DNA of 46,256 nt, from positions 1 to 46,256 of the IMG/VR virus record IMGVR_UViG_3300035670_000370; one strand, given 5' to 3'. The notes below the pieces were generated by a model. That model did not search any database. It was given only the letters and a program-made list of their open reading frames with translations, and had not been told where the DNA came from. This stretch comes from a virus. This document shows, piece after piece, positions 34,408 through 41,437 of this stretch. Made by a program: the position numbers and the translations under genes. How positions within the stretch are numbered: position 1 is the stretch's first letter; the number at the start of each line of letters is the position of its first letter.

Positions 34408-34435
34408 GGGGTAGCGATGCTACCTCTTTTTATTT
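34408..34435 (+). terminator. Intrinsic terminator
   Basis: GGTAGC-GAT-GCTACC followed by TCTTTTTATTT. It separates terL/portal/scaffold from the capsid genes. A TGTAAAATAAG box immediately precedes it. Confidence 0.75.
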
Positions 34436-34448
34436 AGCGGATTTTATT

Positions 34449-34880
34449 ATGGCAGTCCAAAAGAGTAGTGCCAGAGCACGAGCTGAGCAATTTTTGATTA
34501 ATGTCGGAACCGCAGGTGGGCCGGTCGGATCAGATGCTCTGTATACTTTTGGCGCTGCTAACTTAGCCTCTCAAGTGCAGTCTGGCAGAGTTGACCAGTA
34601 TGCAGCAATGCGTGACGCTACCGCCGGTCGTGTGATTGGCACGACAAATGCACCCGCACCTGCGATGCCTCGAGACCTCGATAGTGCTTACTTGAAGTTA
34701 AATCTTCCAGGATCTCCGTTACCGGGCAATGCGTTGCTTTCGGCTCAAAATCAAAGTGCTGCTGAAGTGACGCAGAATAATATCCTCACAAATGAGCAAT
34801 ATGCACGTTTGCAGGGAATGCCAGCGCTTGGAATGTTATCTATGGGTTTGTTAGCCGCCAACAACTCTAAAAAAGGTTAA
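34449..34880 (+). CDS. Hypothetical head-region protein (143 aa)
   Basis: MAVQKSSARARAEQFLINVG, then SDALYTFGAANLASQVQSGR, APAMPRDLDSAYLKLNLPGS and NNILTNEQYARLQGMPALGM. Gly/Ala/Asn-rich, no TM. Between the scaffold-like and capsid genes, so perhaps a head protein or protease partner; no protease motif seen. Its start lies 13 bases after the terminator's T-run. Confidence 0.6.
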   Translation: MAVQKSSARARAEQFLINVGTAGGPVGSDALYTFGAANLASQVQSGRVDQYAAMRDATAGRVIGTTNAPAPAMPRDLDSAYLKLNLPGSPLPGNALLSAQNQSAAEVTQNNILTNEQYARLQGMPALGMLSMGLLAANNSKKG

Positions 34881-34884
34881 AGTA

Positions 34885-35148
34885 ATGAAAAAAGAAAAAG
34901 CCGTTAAAAAAGCTAAGGCGCGTAAACAGCAAGCTGGGGCACGCACTCTTGAGCTTGAGGCTGCTCTTCAGATGGCGCAAGCGCAACTAATTGATCCTGA
35001 AATCCAAGCAGAACGAGTGGATATGCAGCCAGCAGATGGCTACGTCAATCCATATCGTGCACTTGGTTACATGGCTCCAATGGCTTATTCCCCTGGCAAC
35101 ATGATCAGTGGCTATAACTTTGGTCAGATGGTGAATCCGGAAGCTTAA
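34885..35148 (+). CDS. Small basic-then-Met/Tyr-rich protein (87 aa)
   Basis: The N-terminus is very basic (MKKEKAVKKAKARKQQAGAR), followed by a helix (TLELEAALQMAQAQLIDPEI) and a Tyr/Met/Asn/Pro end (YRALGYMAPMAYSPGNMISG). The charge suggests DNA or RNA contact; it could be packaged in the head. Only 4 bases separate it from the previous gene. Family unknown. Confidence 0.6.
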   Translation: MKKEKAVKKAKARKQQAGARTLELEAALQMAQAQLIDPEIQAERVDMQPADGYVNPYRALGYMAPMAYSPGNMISGYNFGQMVNPEA

Positions 35149-35172
35149 TAATCCGGATTGATAAAGTCTTGC

Positions 35173-35178
35173 TATAAT
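35173..35178 (+). promoter_or_regulatory. -10 box TATAAT ahead of the capsid genes
   Basis: A perfect TATAAT lies 7 bases before the ATG of a 27-codon frame and 100 bases before the capsid start. TTGATA lies 9 bases upstream, too close for a normal -35. Transcription would begin at or near that ATG, giving a leaderless message. Confidence 0.45.
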
Positions 35179-35185
35179 TTTCTTA

Positions 35186-35269
35186 ATGGAACCAACAGTT
35201 CCAGAGTTAACAGCTTTGGCTGTTGAGTTTGAGGCTTACCGTCTCAGGTATCAGCTTACTCTACGCTGA
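35186..35269 (+). CDS. Possible leader peptide of the capsid gene (27 aa)
   Basis: MEPTVPELTALAVEFEAYRL then RYQLTLR. Clean ATG and TGA, 9 bases before the capsid ATG, which itself has no ribosome site. Regular codon pattern. It may exist to bring ribosomes to the capsid gene by coupling. Too short to judge by homology. Confidence 0.45.
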   Translation: MEPTVPELTALAVEFEAYRLRYQLTLR

Positions 35270-35278
35270 GAAACCAAC

Positions 35279-36424
35279 ATGTTTATTGATAACGATTTTC
35301 CCAAGCTGTTGGGTGCGGAGCTGTACCGCCCCCATCCAGCTTATATCGTGGAAATGGCTTGCGAGCCTGTTGTTGTCCACGACTTCACCAAACAGCCGGG
35401 TCAAACCGTTCAACTTGACCGCTATCGTTTCTGGGGTAGCCCTGGAACGAAGACTAGCCGTGAGCGTACCCAGGATCAAACCATCGGTACTGCTAATAGC
35501 CGGTCTATCGTAAAAGATAAGGTGCTGGTGTCTCTGCGTGAGTACACCGGTCCCGCTGACCCGAACAATACTAACCTCCCGAGCACTTTCAAGATTGCCC
35601 GTGAGACGCTGATGACCGCTCAGCGCCTGCTGTTGGACACCGGGAACCTTAATATGTTCCACCAGTCCATCGGTTCGCTGACCCTCCTGGACGACTATCG
35701 CCGCTGGCGCGACCGTGTGTTCCTGGACGAGCTGTTCAAGGCTGAGTCTCGCGGCGCTGCTTCTGATAGCCAGGGTGGTTACTACTACCCCAACGGTAAG
35801 ACCAAATCTTCCGCTACTGCTCTCAACAACTACACCGCTACCGAATACGCTTCTGAGCGGTTCAAGTTCAACGTCAAGACCGACCTTCTTGAGGTTGTGA
35901 AGCAGCTGCGTAAGCGTAACACCCCCGTGTTCGCTGACGGCTATTACCGTTGTATCGCCGATCCCTCTTTCATGAAGGATCTGCGTGCTGACCAGGGCTT
36001 CCGCGAAGTGGCCCGCTATCCTGGCACTGGTGTTCCTAATCCCCTGATGGGAATGATGGCCCCCAACGCTGCTCTGTACGGTGGCGGTCAGTTCGGTCAA
36101 GCTCAGTTCGTGGCTGGCGAACCCGTCATGCCTTCCGGCTTCGTGTTTGAAGGTGTGCGTTTCTTCGAATCCACCAACTTCCCCGACAAGAGTATCTCCG
36201 TCGACATCGGCAGTGGCGGCGGCTCTGCAACTCGTACTACTCCTGCTGGTCTGTTCTTCGGTCCTCAGGCTGTCGGTGTAGGTATTGGCGGTCCCAATGC
36301 TCAGGTTCTTATCAACAATAACGACGATTTCAGCCGCTTTATTATTTTAATTTGGCAGCTGTACGCCGGTTTTGCTAACCTGAATAAGGACTTCATTACC
36401 ACTGCCTTCACCATCGTTGAGTGA
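35279..36424 (+). CDS. Major capsid protein
   Basis: 381 residues. Begins MFIDNDFPKLLGAELYRPHP; contains VVVHDFTKQPGQTVQLDRYR, ARETLMTAQRLLLDTGNLNM, then the conserved shell part CIADPSFMKDLRADQGFREV and FVFEGVRFFESTNFPDKSIS. The order 'long N-terminal helix - P-domain with ADPSFxxDL - GVRFxES' is that of HK97-fold capsids of the N4-gp56-like kind (from memory). Hundreds of copies form the shell. Codons use C and T endings uniformly (GCT, CGT, GGT, ACC), as expected for the most highly expressed gene. The neighbouring gene is a probable decoration protein. Confidence 0.85.
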   Translation: MFIDNDFPKLLGAELYRPHPAYIVEMACEPVVVHDFTKQPGQTVQLDRYRFWGSPGTKTSRERTQDQTIGTANSRSIVKDKVLVSLREYTGPADPNNTNLPSTFKIARETLMTAQRLLLDTGNLNMFHQSIGSLTLLDDYRRWRDRVFLDELFKAESRGAASDSQGGYYYPNGKTKSSATALNNYTATEYASERFKFNVKTDLLEVVKQLRKRNTPVFADGYYRCIADPSFMKDLRADQGFREVARYPGTGVPNPLMGMMAPNAALYGGGQFGQAQFVAGEPVMPSGFVFEGVRFFESTNFPDKSISVDIGSGGGSATRTTPAGLFFGPQAVGVGIGGPNAQVLINNNDDFSRFIILIWQLYAGFANLNKDFITTAFTIVE

Positions 36425-36443
36425 TAAAGGAGGTACCTAACTA

Positions 36444-37262
36444 ATGGCTGCTTACAAAGAAGAAGCCGGTGCAATCCTGCAACCCGGTAACCAAATCAAC
36501 CGCCTGTCCTCCTATAACACCGAAGGTGTTTATGCTTGGCCCGGCGTAGAAGCTTTTGAGCTGATTGGCTACGTCAAGATTGATAACCTTGCCGCAGACA
36601 AAGCTTCCTTTAAGAGCTTCGACATTATTGTTCCCTCGCCTGATCGTCGTCCTGATGACCGGGTGCGCGACAACCGCACCTCCCTGGTGGTGCAAGCCTC
36701 CTCTGCTCGTCCTGCTTATGTTTACGGCGCTTCTATCGCCGTGGCTCAGGACCTGCCCGCTGGTGGTCTGGCTGGTTTCCCTGCCTCCCCTGTTACCGCT
36801 GACATCGGTGGTACTTCTACCGAAGGTCTGCTGCTTGGCCCTAACAACGCTGGTGCTCCTTTCGGCGTGCCTTCGACTCAAGCCGACGGCCTTGCTGCTG
36901 CTAGCGCCATTGTGAGCGCTACTAGCTCGCTGTTTGCCCAGGGTCTGAGTGACACCACTGTTGCTGACCTGCCGTTCTGGACTGCTGTTACCACTGCTGG
37001 TATCGATGATCAGGACGCTGCTAACTCGATGTTCTATAAGGTCACTGCGGACACCACTTTCAAGGTGTTCAACGTGAACGGTGTGACCTCCACTACCGTG
37101 GATGGCGACGGTGTGTTCATTAGCTCCACCGATAAGGATGCTGGCAAGGCTGGCTACCTGGTGTGCCGTGTGAACTACCTCCGTCCTGCCGCTGCGGCCG
37201 CTTGGGAGTCCATCAACGAGTACATCGACTTCGTCTCGCAGGTGGGCGGAGACGACATCTGA
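36444..37262 (+). CDS. Probable capsid decoration or accessory head protein (272 aa)
   Basis: Strongest ribosome site of the window (AAAGGAGGT 9 bases before ATG). Segments: EEAGAILQPGNQINRLSSYN, AFELIGYVKIDNLAADKASF, SFDIIVPSPDRRPDDRVRDN, ATSSLFAQGLSDTTVADLPF, VFNVNGVTSTTVDGDGVFIS. Beta-rich, codons as optimised as the capsid gene's, and followed by a strong terminator, so an abundant virion protein is expected. Which one (decoration, cement, tail) cannot be told from sequence. Confidence 0.7.
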   Translation: MAAYKEEAGAILQPGNQINRLSSYNTEGVYAWPGVEAFELIGYVKIDNLAADKASFKSFDIIVPSPDRRPDDRVRDNRTSLVVQASSARPAYVYGASIAVAQDLPAGGLAGFPASPVTADIGGTSTEGLLLGPNNAGAPFGVPSTQADGLAAASAIVSATSSLFAQGLSDTTVADLPFWTAVTTAGIDDQDAANSMFYKVTADTTFKVFNVNGVTSTTVDGDGVFISSTDKDAGKAGYLVCRVNYLRPAAAAAWESINEYIDFVSQVGGDDI

Positions 37263-37284
37263 TCGTAACTCCAAGATGCAACGA

Positions 37285-37309
37285 ACGGACCTTTCGGGGT
37301 CCGTTTTTT
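37285..37309 (+). terminator. Intrinsic terminator after the capsid operon
   Basis: ACGGACC / GGTCCGT stem with TTTCGG loop, followed by TTTTTT. 22 bases after the stop of the decoration-like gene. Confidence 0.92.
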
Positions 37310-37366
37310 GTGTCTAGGCATCTAGGATTTATTTTGATAAGCTAAGCGAAGGTTCAACTAACAAAA

Positions 37367-37807
37367 ATGCTGTATCAATACCGCCTGACTGGGGGTCTTG
37401 TAGAGATGATCTCCAAACATGGTGAAGACATTGTGATGTGCATCGACTCGCAAGATGAGGTTTTATACGTCAATGAAGCTGATTTGACGCCACATCTGGA
37501 GGCTACCAATGAAAAGATTCGCACCGAAGAGCGCCTGACCGTTCAACTTGAATCGGAAGGGGTCAAGCCGCCGAAACCGACCCAACGGGAAACGTTCCCT
37601 CTTGATACGCGTATCAATATCAATACTGCAAGCGCTCGACAGATTGCTGACGCGCTTCCTGGAGTTGGACTTAAAACAGCGCGTGATATCAAAGATTTAC
37701 AACTTTCTCTCCCTGGCGAGAAATTCACTCGATTGGATCAACTAAAATCAATCAAGCGAATTGACTGGGACGAAATGTTCAAAGATAGCCTGGTCCGGGT
37801 TGAGTGA
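37367..37807 (+). CDS. Helix-hairpin-helix protein in the head-tail region (146 aa)
   Basis: The N-terminal 45 residues are a small beta barrel-like part (YQYRLTGGLVEMISKHGEDI, VLYVNEADLTPHLEATN), then a charged linker, then from residue 85 a ComEA-type HhH unit: NINTASARQIADALPGVGLK, TARDIKDLQLSLPG, FTRLDQLKSIKRIDWDEMF. HhH units bind DNA without sequence preference. A DNA-binding protein placed between capsid and head-completion genes might sit at the neck, or it may simply be a DNA-repair-like accessory. Confidence 0.75.
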   Translation: MLYQYRLTGGLVEMISKHGEDIVMCIDSQDEVLYVNEADLTPHLEATNEKIRTEERLTVQLESEGVKPPKPTQRETFPLDTRININTASARQIADALPGVGLKTARDIKDLQLSLPGEKFTRLDQLKSIKRIDWDEMFKDSLVRVE

Positions 37808-37827
37808 TAATTTGCGCGTGCTAGTGT

Positions 37828-37873
37828 GTTATTGGGTATAACTAGAGAGTTGTATCCAATAACGCATTTCTTT
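37828..37873 (+). terminator. Inverted repeat, possible weak terminator
   Basis: Arms GTTATTGG / CCAATAAC (extended by GTA/TAT with wobble), loop about 20 bases, followed by GCATTTCTTTT. Lies between the HhH gene and the head-tail gene; the T-run is imperfect. Confidence 0.45.
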
Positions 37874-37879
37874 TGAGTA

Positions 37880-38359
37880 ATGCAACTCGATAACTTCCTC
37901 AAGTCTAAAGTTCGCTGGCACCTTGGTTATAACACCACGTCTATTCCGGCAGGTGACTTAGCGCGTCTTGAAGAAGCTGTCAACAACATCCCAGATTCTT
38001 TCTGGTATTCGAAAATTGTCGAACAAGTCAGTCGGTGCGACGAAGCTGAAAAGCGCACTGACATGACTGGAAGTGTGAACAACAATACTGTTCCCAGGAG
38101 TCGTATCGAAAGCATAGCCGGTGACGTCGATCGTACGATTGCAACCTCTGATTTTAGAGACACGCTGAAAACCTGGACGGCAATTTACCTATACGAGACG
38201 GATCGATTAGCCCTACATTTGTATGTTCCGAATTACCGAAACCCCGAGCAAGCCCGGTATCGGTTTAATCGCGAAGGTGCTGAATTTATTCAAGCCCTTC
38301 CAGGCCCTGCCGACGTCGCTGTTGGCACTCGCCTTATGCTCTCAAACGATTTCCGTTAA
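37880..38359 (+). CDS. Head-tail connector or neck protein candidate (159 aa)
   Basis: Helical: LDNFLKSKVRWHLGYNTTSI, LARLEEAVNNIPDSFWYSKI, VEQVSRCDEAEKRTDMTG; then RSRIESIAGDVDRTIATSDF and a C-terminal beta part YETDRLALHLYVPNYRNPEQ. A helical head-completion (gp6/gp15-like) protein is the usual occupant of this position after capsid genes. The family itself was not recognised. Confidence 0.6.
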   Translation: MQLDNFLKSKVRWHLGYNTTSIPAGDLARLEEAVNNIPDSFWYSKIVEQVSRCDEAEKRTDMTGSVNNNTVPRSRIESIAGDVDRTIATSDFRDTLKTWTAIYLYETDRLALHLYVPNYRNPEQARYRFNREGAEFIQALPGPADVAVGTRLMLSNDFR

Positions 38360-38381
38360 CGCCAAGCAGTCTAGTTCTGTC

Positions 38382-38978
38382 ATGTCGCAGCTAAATCCAC
38401 AGCAAATTGCGGACCTGTTAAAACAACAAGGATTCCCGCAGGACAAGATACCGACGATGACTGCCATTGCAATGGCGGAATCAGGAGGACGCACGCAGGC
38501 ATTCAATCCCGAAGGACTTGACAAATCTTATGGATTGTTTCAAGTCAACATGCACGGTGGACTTGGACCTGCACGGATGAAGCAGTTTGGCCTTCAAAAA
38601 GAGAGCCAGTTATTTGACCCAACAACTAACGTCAAAGCTGCTAAACAAATTTTAGGTAGTCAAGGTCTTGGCGCTTGGTCAGTTTATAAAAGCGGCAAGT
38701 ACAAAGAATTTTTACCCCAAGCACAGCAAGCCGCGCAGGCTACACAAGCTACGCCGCAGCAACCACAGCAACAACCACAAGATGTAGCAGCTGCACCAGG
38801 TGGCCGCACTTTTATTTTGTTTGGAGGCATGCAGCCACAGGTCGACCCCAAAGAGAATTTAGATCGATTCATTTTAAAGACTATTTTTAATCCAGATACA
38901 CCAAAAATAGATGCAGGTCTGAATTCTCTTGCTCTACTAAGTAAAGCTTTTGGTTTAGACCAAGTACCGCAATATTAA
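38382..38978 (+). CDS. Virion lytic transglycosylase (SLT-type), 198 aa
   Basis: Start at ATG 38382 (MSQLNPQQIADLLKQQGFPQ); the frame to 38223 overlaps the previous gene and is ignored. The lysozyme-like core has MTAIAMAESGGRTQAFNPEG (catalytic Glu in AMAES), SYGLFQVNMHGG and PTTNVKAAKQILGSQGLGAW then SVYKSGKY. It should cut glycan strands during DNA entry or tail assembly. A Gln/Ala/Pro linker leads to a C-terminal module (FILFGGMQPQ... FNPDTPKIDAGLNSLALLSK) that resembles the end of the next protein. No signal peptide, consistent with a virion enzyme. Confidence 0.85.
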   Translation: MSQLNPQQIADLLKQQGFPQDKIPTMTAIAMAESGGRTQAFNPEGLDKSYGLFQVNMHGGLGPARMKQFGLQKESQLFDPTTNVKAAKQILGSQGLGAWSVYKSGKYKEFLPQAQQAAQATQATPQQPQQQPQDVAAAPGGRTFILFGGMQPQVDPKENLDRFILKTIFNPDTPKIDAGLNSLALLSKAFGLDQVPQY

Positions 38979-38987
38979 CTACGTACT

Positions 38988-39668
38988 ATGGCGAAAACAG
39001 CAGCACAAGACTACTTGGACGTCGGCCGTATTGCCACCACTGCGGAAGATATTTATCCGACTACAGGAGCGCACCTGGATGTGCGGGTTCTGAAAGACGG
39101 ACAATATATTGACCCAGGTACAATTCGCTCGCTTTTAACTCGCCTAAAAGTAGATAAAGACCGTGAAGCTTTGTGGCAACAACAAGGCGAACAATGGAAT
39201 CCTGCGTATCCAATCACTTCTGGCTATGGTAAACGTGTCGCACCCACCAAGGGTGCATCGACGTTTCACTTGGGCCAGGATTATGGTATTGGCGCAGGAG
39301 TACCTTTAGCCTGGGAAGGTCCAGGAACATTCACTCCTGGTCGTGGTTATGGCAGCATCAAAACAACTGATGCTCAGGGCACTCCATATGAGATTCGTCT
39401 TCTTCATACTGTCGGGGGTAAGCAAGGAGAACAGGCTGCAATGCAGCCACAAGCTGTGCAACCTCCCACACAACAACAACCAAAACAGGGAGACACTTAT
39501 ATCATTCTCCCTGGCATTGGAGAAACTCAAAAACAAGGTGGTGATGATTTTCTGGCCGCGTATGCAAAACAGCTAATGTCTGGAGAGACACCGCAAATTA
39601 GATCGTCAATTAATCCATTGCAGCTTTTAATGGGTGCATTTAACCAGACTCCGAATTATTTAGCGTAA
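38988..39668 (+). CDS. M23-like endopeptidase of the virion (226 aa)
   Basis: Central domain YPITSGYGKRVAPTKGASTF, HLGQDYGIGAGVPLAWEGPG, then YGSIKTTDAQGTPYEIRLLH. This has the M23 'GyGxR..P..G...fHxGxDy' zinc motif (H and D of HxxxD) and a final LH in place of the usual HxH, so activity may be reduced. It would cut peptide cross-links. A Gln-rich linker is followed by TYIILPGIGET... SGETPQIRSSINPLQLLMGA, similar to the end of the preceding transglycosylase. The two genes are 9 bases apart and probably act together. Confidence 0.78.
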   Translation: MAKTAAQDYLDVGRIATTAEDIYPTTGAHLDVRVLKDGQYIDPGTIRSLLTRLKVDKDREALWQQQGEQWNPAYPITSGYGKRVAPTKGASTFHLGQDYGIGAGVPLAWEGPGTFTPGRGYGSIKTTDAQGTPYEIRLLHTVGGKQGEQAAMQPQAVQPPTQQQPKQGDTYIILPGIGETQKQGGDDFLAAYAKQLMSGETPQIRSSINPLQLLMGAFNQTPNYLA

Positions 39669-39946
39669 TGCGTTTCGCTGCTGTTCCCGGTTATTCGCCC
39701 TCTTTCCCTGTTACGTACGAGAATATGTACAGGGATTACAGCTTGACGACTTCAGGTTTTAGTGACCCTTTCAACAACAAACGTAAGGAGCAGCACAGCA
39801 AGTGTGATTTTGTTGTTGCGTATAATGGAGAAGATGATCCTAGGTTCCAGTTGAACAATCCTGCTTACATGCGTGAGGTGGCGCGTAGCAGGGTAGACAA
39901 TATTCCACCTGTCATTTTAAATAAACAGCCTTCGCAAGGTTTCTAA
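39668..39946 (+). CDS. Hypothetical tail-region protein (92 aa)
   Basis: The start overlaps the previous stop (TAATG). MRFAAVPGYSPSFPVTYENM, SGFSDPFNNKRKEQHSKCDF, VVAYNGEDDPRFQLNNPAYM. Aromatic and polar, no TM segment. Its stop overlaps the following start. No family recognised. Confidence 0.6.
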   Translation: MRFAAVPGYSPSFPVTYENMYRDYSLTTSGFSDPFNNKRKEQHSKCDFVVAYNGEDDPRFQLNNPAYMREVARSRVDNIPPVILNKQPSQGF

Positions 39947-40179
39947 TGAGCTACACCAAACCAGAATTACGCGAAAATCTCAAAGATCGGATTATGGCGG
40001 GCTCAAAAGGTGGCAAGCCTGGCCAGTGGTCAGCGCGTAAAGCCCAACTTCTAGCACAAGCTTACAAAAGTAAAGGTGGTGGTTATTCCGGCGGTAAGAC
40101 GGAATCACAAAAATCTTTAGACCGCTGGGGAGAGCAGAAGTGGATGACTCGTAAAGAATACGAGAAAGGTAAAGGTTAG
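39946..40179 (+). CDS. DUF5872-like small basic protein (77 aa)
   Basis: MSYTKPELRENLKDRIMAGS then KGGKPGQWSARKAQLLAQAY, SQKSLDRWGEQKWMTRKEY. This 'YTkPeLRe.iK..i..gsKGGkpGqWSARKAQL.a..Yk..GGgY' pattern is highly characteristic of a small protein found in many viruses and bacteria (DUF5872-like, from memory). It is thought to be structural or nucleic-acid associated, without proof. Confidence 0.85.
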   Translation: MSYTKPELRENLKDRIMAGSKGGKPGQWSARKAQLLAQAYKSKGGGYSGGKTESQKSLDRWGEQKWMTRKEYEKGKG

Positions 40180-40203
40180 ACTGTTTCCATAGGTGTTATC
40201 AAC

Positions 40204-40641
40204 GTGGAATTCTTGGCTCTGGAAGACAACCCAAAAACAACTATTCTGCTCAACAGAAAAGTAACAGAAGTTGGTGGGGCTTGTCCACGTTCTACAACTG
40301 ATATTAAAGAAAATATCAAAAATAGAAACTGGACTATTCAGAATTTTGCTTACGGTCCTTTAAATCCAGATGTACCTGATCCGGGCTTCTGGGAAAAGAA
40401 GGCTGAACTTTGGAACAGTGATCTTGATACTGTGCAAACAGCTCGTTGTTGTAATTGCGCGGCTTTTGATCAATCCGATAAAATTCTATCTTGCATCATT
40501 GAAGGTATCAATGAGCAGGGCGCAGCAGATCCTTACGATGTACAATGCCGAGCTGATTTAGGCTACTGTCAGCTATTTAAATTTAAGTGTGCAGGCTCCC
40601 GCAGCTGCGATGCTTGGCTGCATGGCGGGCCAATTCAGTAG
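40204..40641 (+). CDS. Cysteine-rich protein, possibly metal/Fe-S binding (145 aa)
   Basis: GTG start at 40204. The C-terminal half holds RCCNCAAFDQSDKILSC, then DVQCRADLGYCQLFKFKCAG followed by SRSCDAWLHGGP. The spacing 'CxxCxxF...C...G....GYC...kFkC...RsCxaW..GGP' recalls a cyanophage/marine phage family resembling high-potential Fe-S proteins in cysteine layout. A redox or metal role is inferred only; the N-terminal part (LNRKVTEVGGACPRSTTDIK) is unassigned. Confidence 0.72.
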   Translation: MEFLALEDNPKTTILLNRKVTEVGGACPRSTTDIKENIKNRNWTIQNFAYGPLNPDVPDPGFWEKKAELWNSDLDTVQTARCCNCAAFDQSDKILSCIIEGINEQGAADPYDVQCRADLGYCQLFKFKCAGSRSCDAWLHGGPIQ

Positions 40642-40645
40642 TTCG

Positions 40646-40861
40646 ATGAACGACAAAGCAATCGAGCCCGGACAGAAGAGCACCGAACGCTACTTGCCAA
40701 AAGAAGCGTGGGCGAGGTTGAGTCCCGAGGAACGTAAGCGTACAGATGAAAAGAAGCAACGGGCTTCTCGAACAGGTCGTCAGTTTGTACCGAATACAGA
40801 ACGTGCAAGCAAAGCACGCCGTGCCGTCGAATTAGCTTCTAGGAGAAAGAACAATGGCTAG
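40646..40861 (+). CDS. Small basic conserved protein (71 aa)
   Basis: ATG at 40646, 4 bases after the previous stop. KSTERYLPKEAWARLSPEER then KRTDEKKQRASRTGRQFVPN and KARRAVELASRRKNNG. The pattern 'LPKxAWxxLSpeER..Td.kKq..SrtGkQFVpNT..a..Ar' is a known short conserved viral/bacterial protein. Function unknown; probably DNA or membrane associated by charge. Confidence 0.78.
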   Translation: MNDKAIEPGQKSTERYLPKEAWARLSPEERKRTDEKKQRASRTGRQFVPNTERASKARRAVELASRRKNNG

Positions 40862-41144
40862 ACGCGCTGGAGAAAAAATGGGCTATACACTTGGTCTCAC
40901 CACTAAACGCGAGCCATATGAGTTTCCGCTCCGGACTAATGCTGAGGATTTTCAGTCGATGCTGGCTACCGAAGGTGGTTACTACGCAATAGGTAGTCGA
41001 TTACCACGTAGAGATTCCGGTCGTTCCCGCCTCGCTGGCGAAGCCTTTAATGTGGATTTAAACAATCTTGCTGAGGCACCAGTTCTTGAAGATCCCTACG
41101 CAGCTGGTGGTGAGGTAGATGATCTCCAAGAAAGCTTGTATTAG
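40854..41144 (+). CDS. Hypothetical protein (96 aa)
   Basis: Starts 8 bases before the previous stop, after AGGAG. MARRAGEKMGYTLGLTTKRE, EDFQSMLATEGGYYAIGSRL, SRLAGEAFNVDLNNLAEAPV, and an acidic end. No recognised domain; tail-module position. Confidence 0.6.
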   Translation: MARRAGEKMGYTLGLTTKREPYEFPLRTNAEDFQSMLATEGGYYAIGSRLPRRDSGRSRLAGEAFNVDLNNLAEAPVLEDPYAAGGEVDDLQESLY

Positions 41145-41159
41145 ATAGCTTAGGCACGT

Positions 41160-41172
41160 ATTAGAATATACC
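41160..41172 (+). promoter_or_regulatory. Candidate promoter ATTAGAATATACC
   Basis: ATTAGAATATACC lies 27 bases before the ATG at 41199; a near copy lies before 41438 and TAGAATAT before 45477. TAGAAT would be the -10. Confidence 0.42.
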
Positions 41173-41198
41173 TATACGTTTTTTCAGTACTCAATACG

Positions 41199-41375
41199 AT
41201 GCCTGCTAAAGGTAAGATGCCTCCCGAGCTGCTGGCCCATTTTAAGAAAAAAGGCGGCCAAGAGTCTGAAAAGGAATCTGATAAAAAATCTGATAAGGAA
41301 CCTACTGACAAAGAGCGTCGCAAAGAGGCTGTGAAAAAAGCGCGGATGCGGATGGAGAAAAAGAAGGCATCCTGA
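41199..41375 (+). CDS. Small Lys/Glu-rich protein (58 aa)
   Basis: MPAKGKMPPELLAHFKKKGG, then a repetitive charged stretch (QESEKESDKKSDKEP) and a basic helix KERRKEAVKKARMRMEKKKA. The opening 'MPAKGxMPPELLxHFK' recalls a recurrent small cyanophage protein. Disordered and highly charged. Function unknown. Confidence 0.72.
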   Translation: MPAKGKMPPELLAHFKKKGGQESEKESDKKSDKEPTDKERRKEAVKKARMRMEKKKAS

Positions 41376-41389
41376 TTAAGGTTGTCTGC

Positions 41390-41402
41390 ATTAGAATTTA
41401 CC
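41390..41402 (+). promoter_or_regulatory. Candidate promoter ATTAGAATTTACC
   Basis: Matches the element at 41160 at 12 of 13 bases and precedes the tail protein start at 41438 by 36 bases. Confidence 0.42.
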
Positions 41403-41437
41403 CAACAAAACGCATCGTACAGGGAGAGTAGCGTCAA

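Noticed and set aside
36441-37274. Long minus-strand frames opposite the capsid and decoration genes (277-279 codons)
   Set aside because: They are mirror frames created by the biased codon use of highly expressed plus-strand genes; no ribosome sites or domains.
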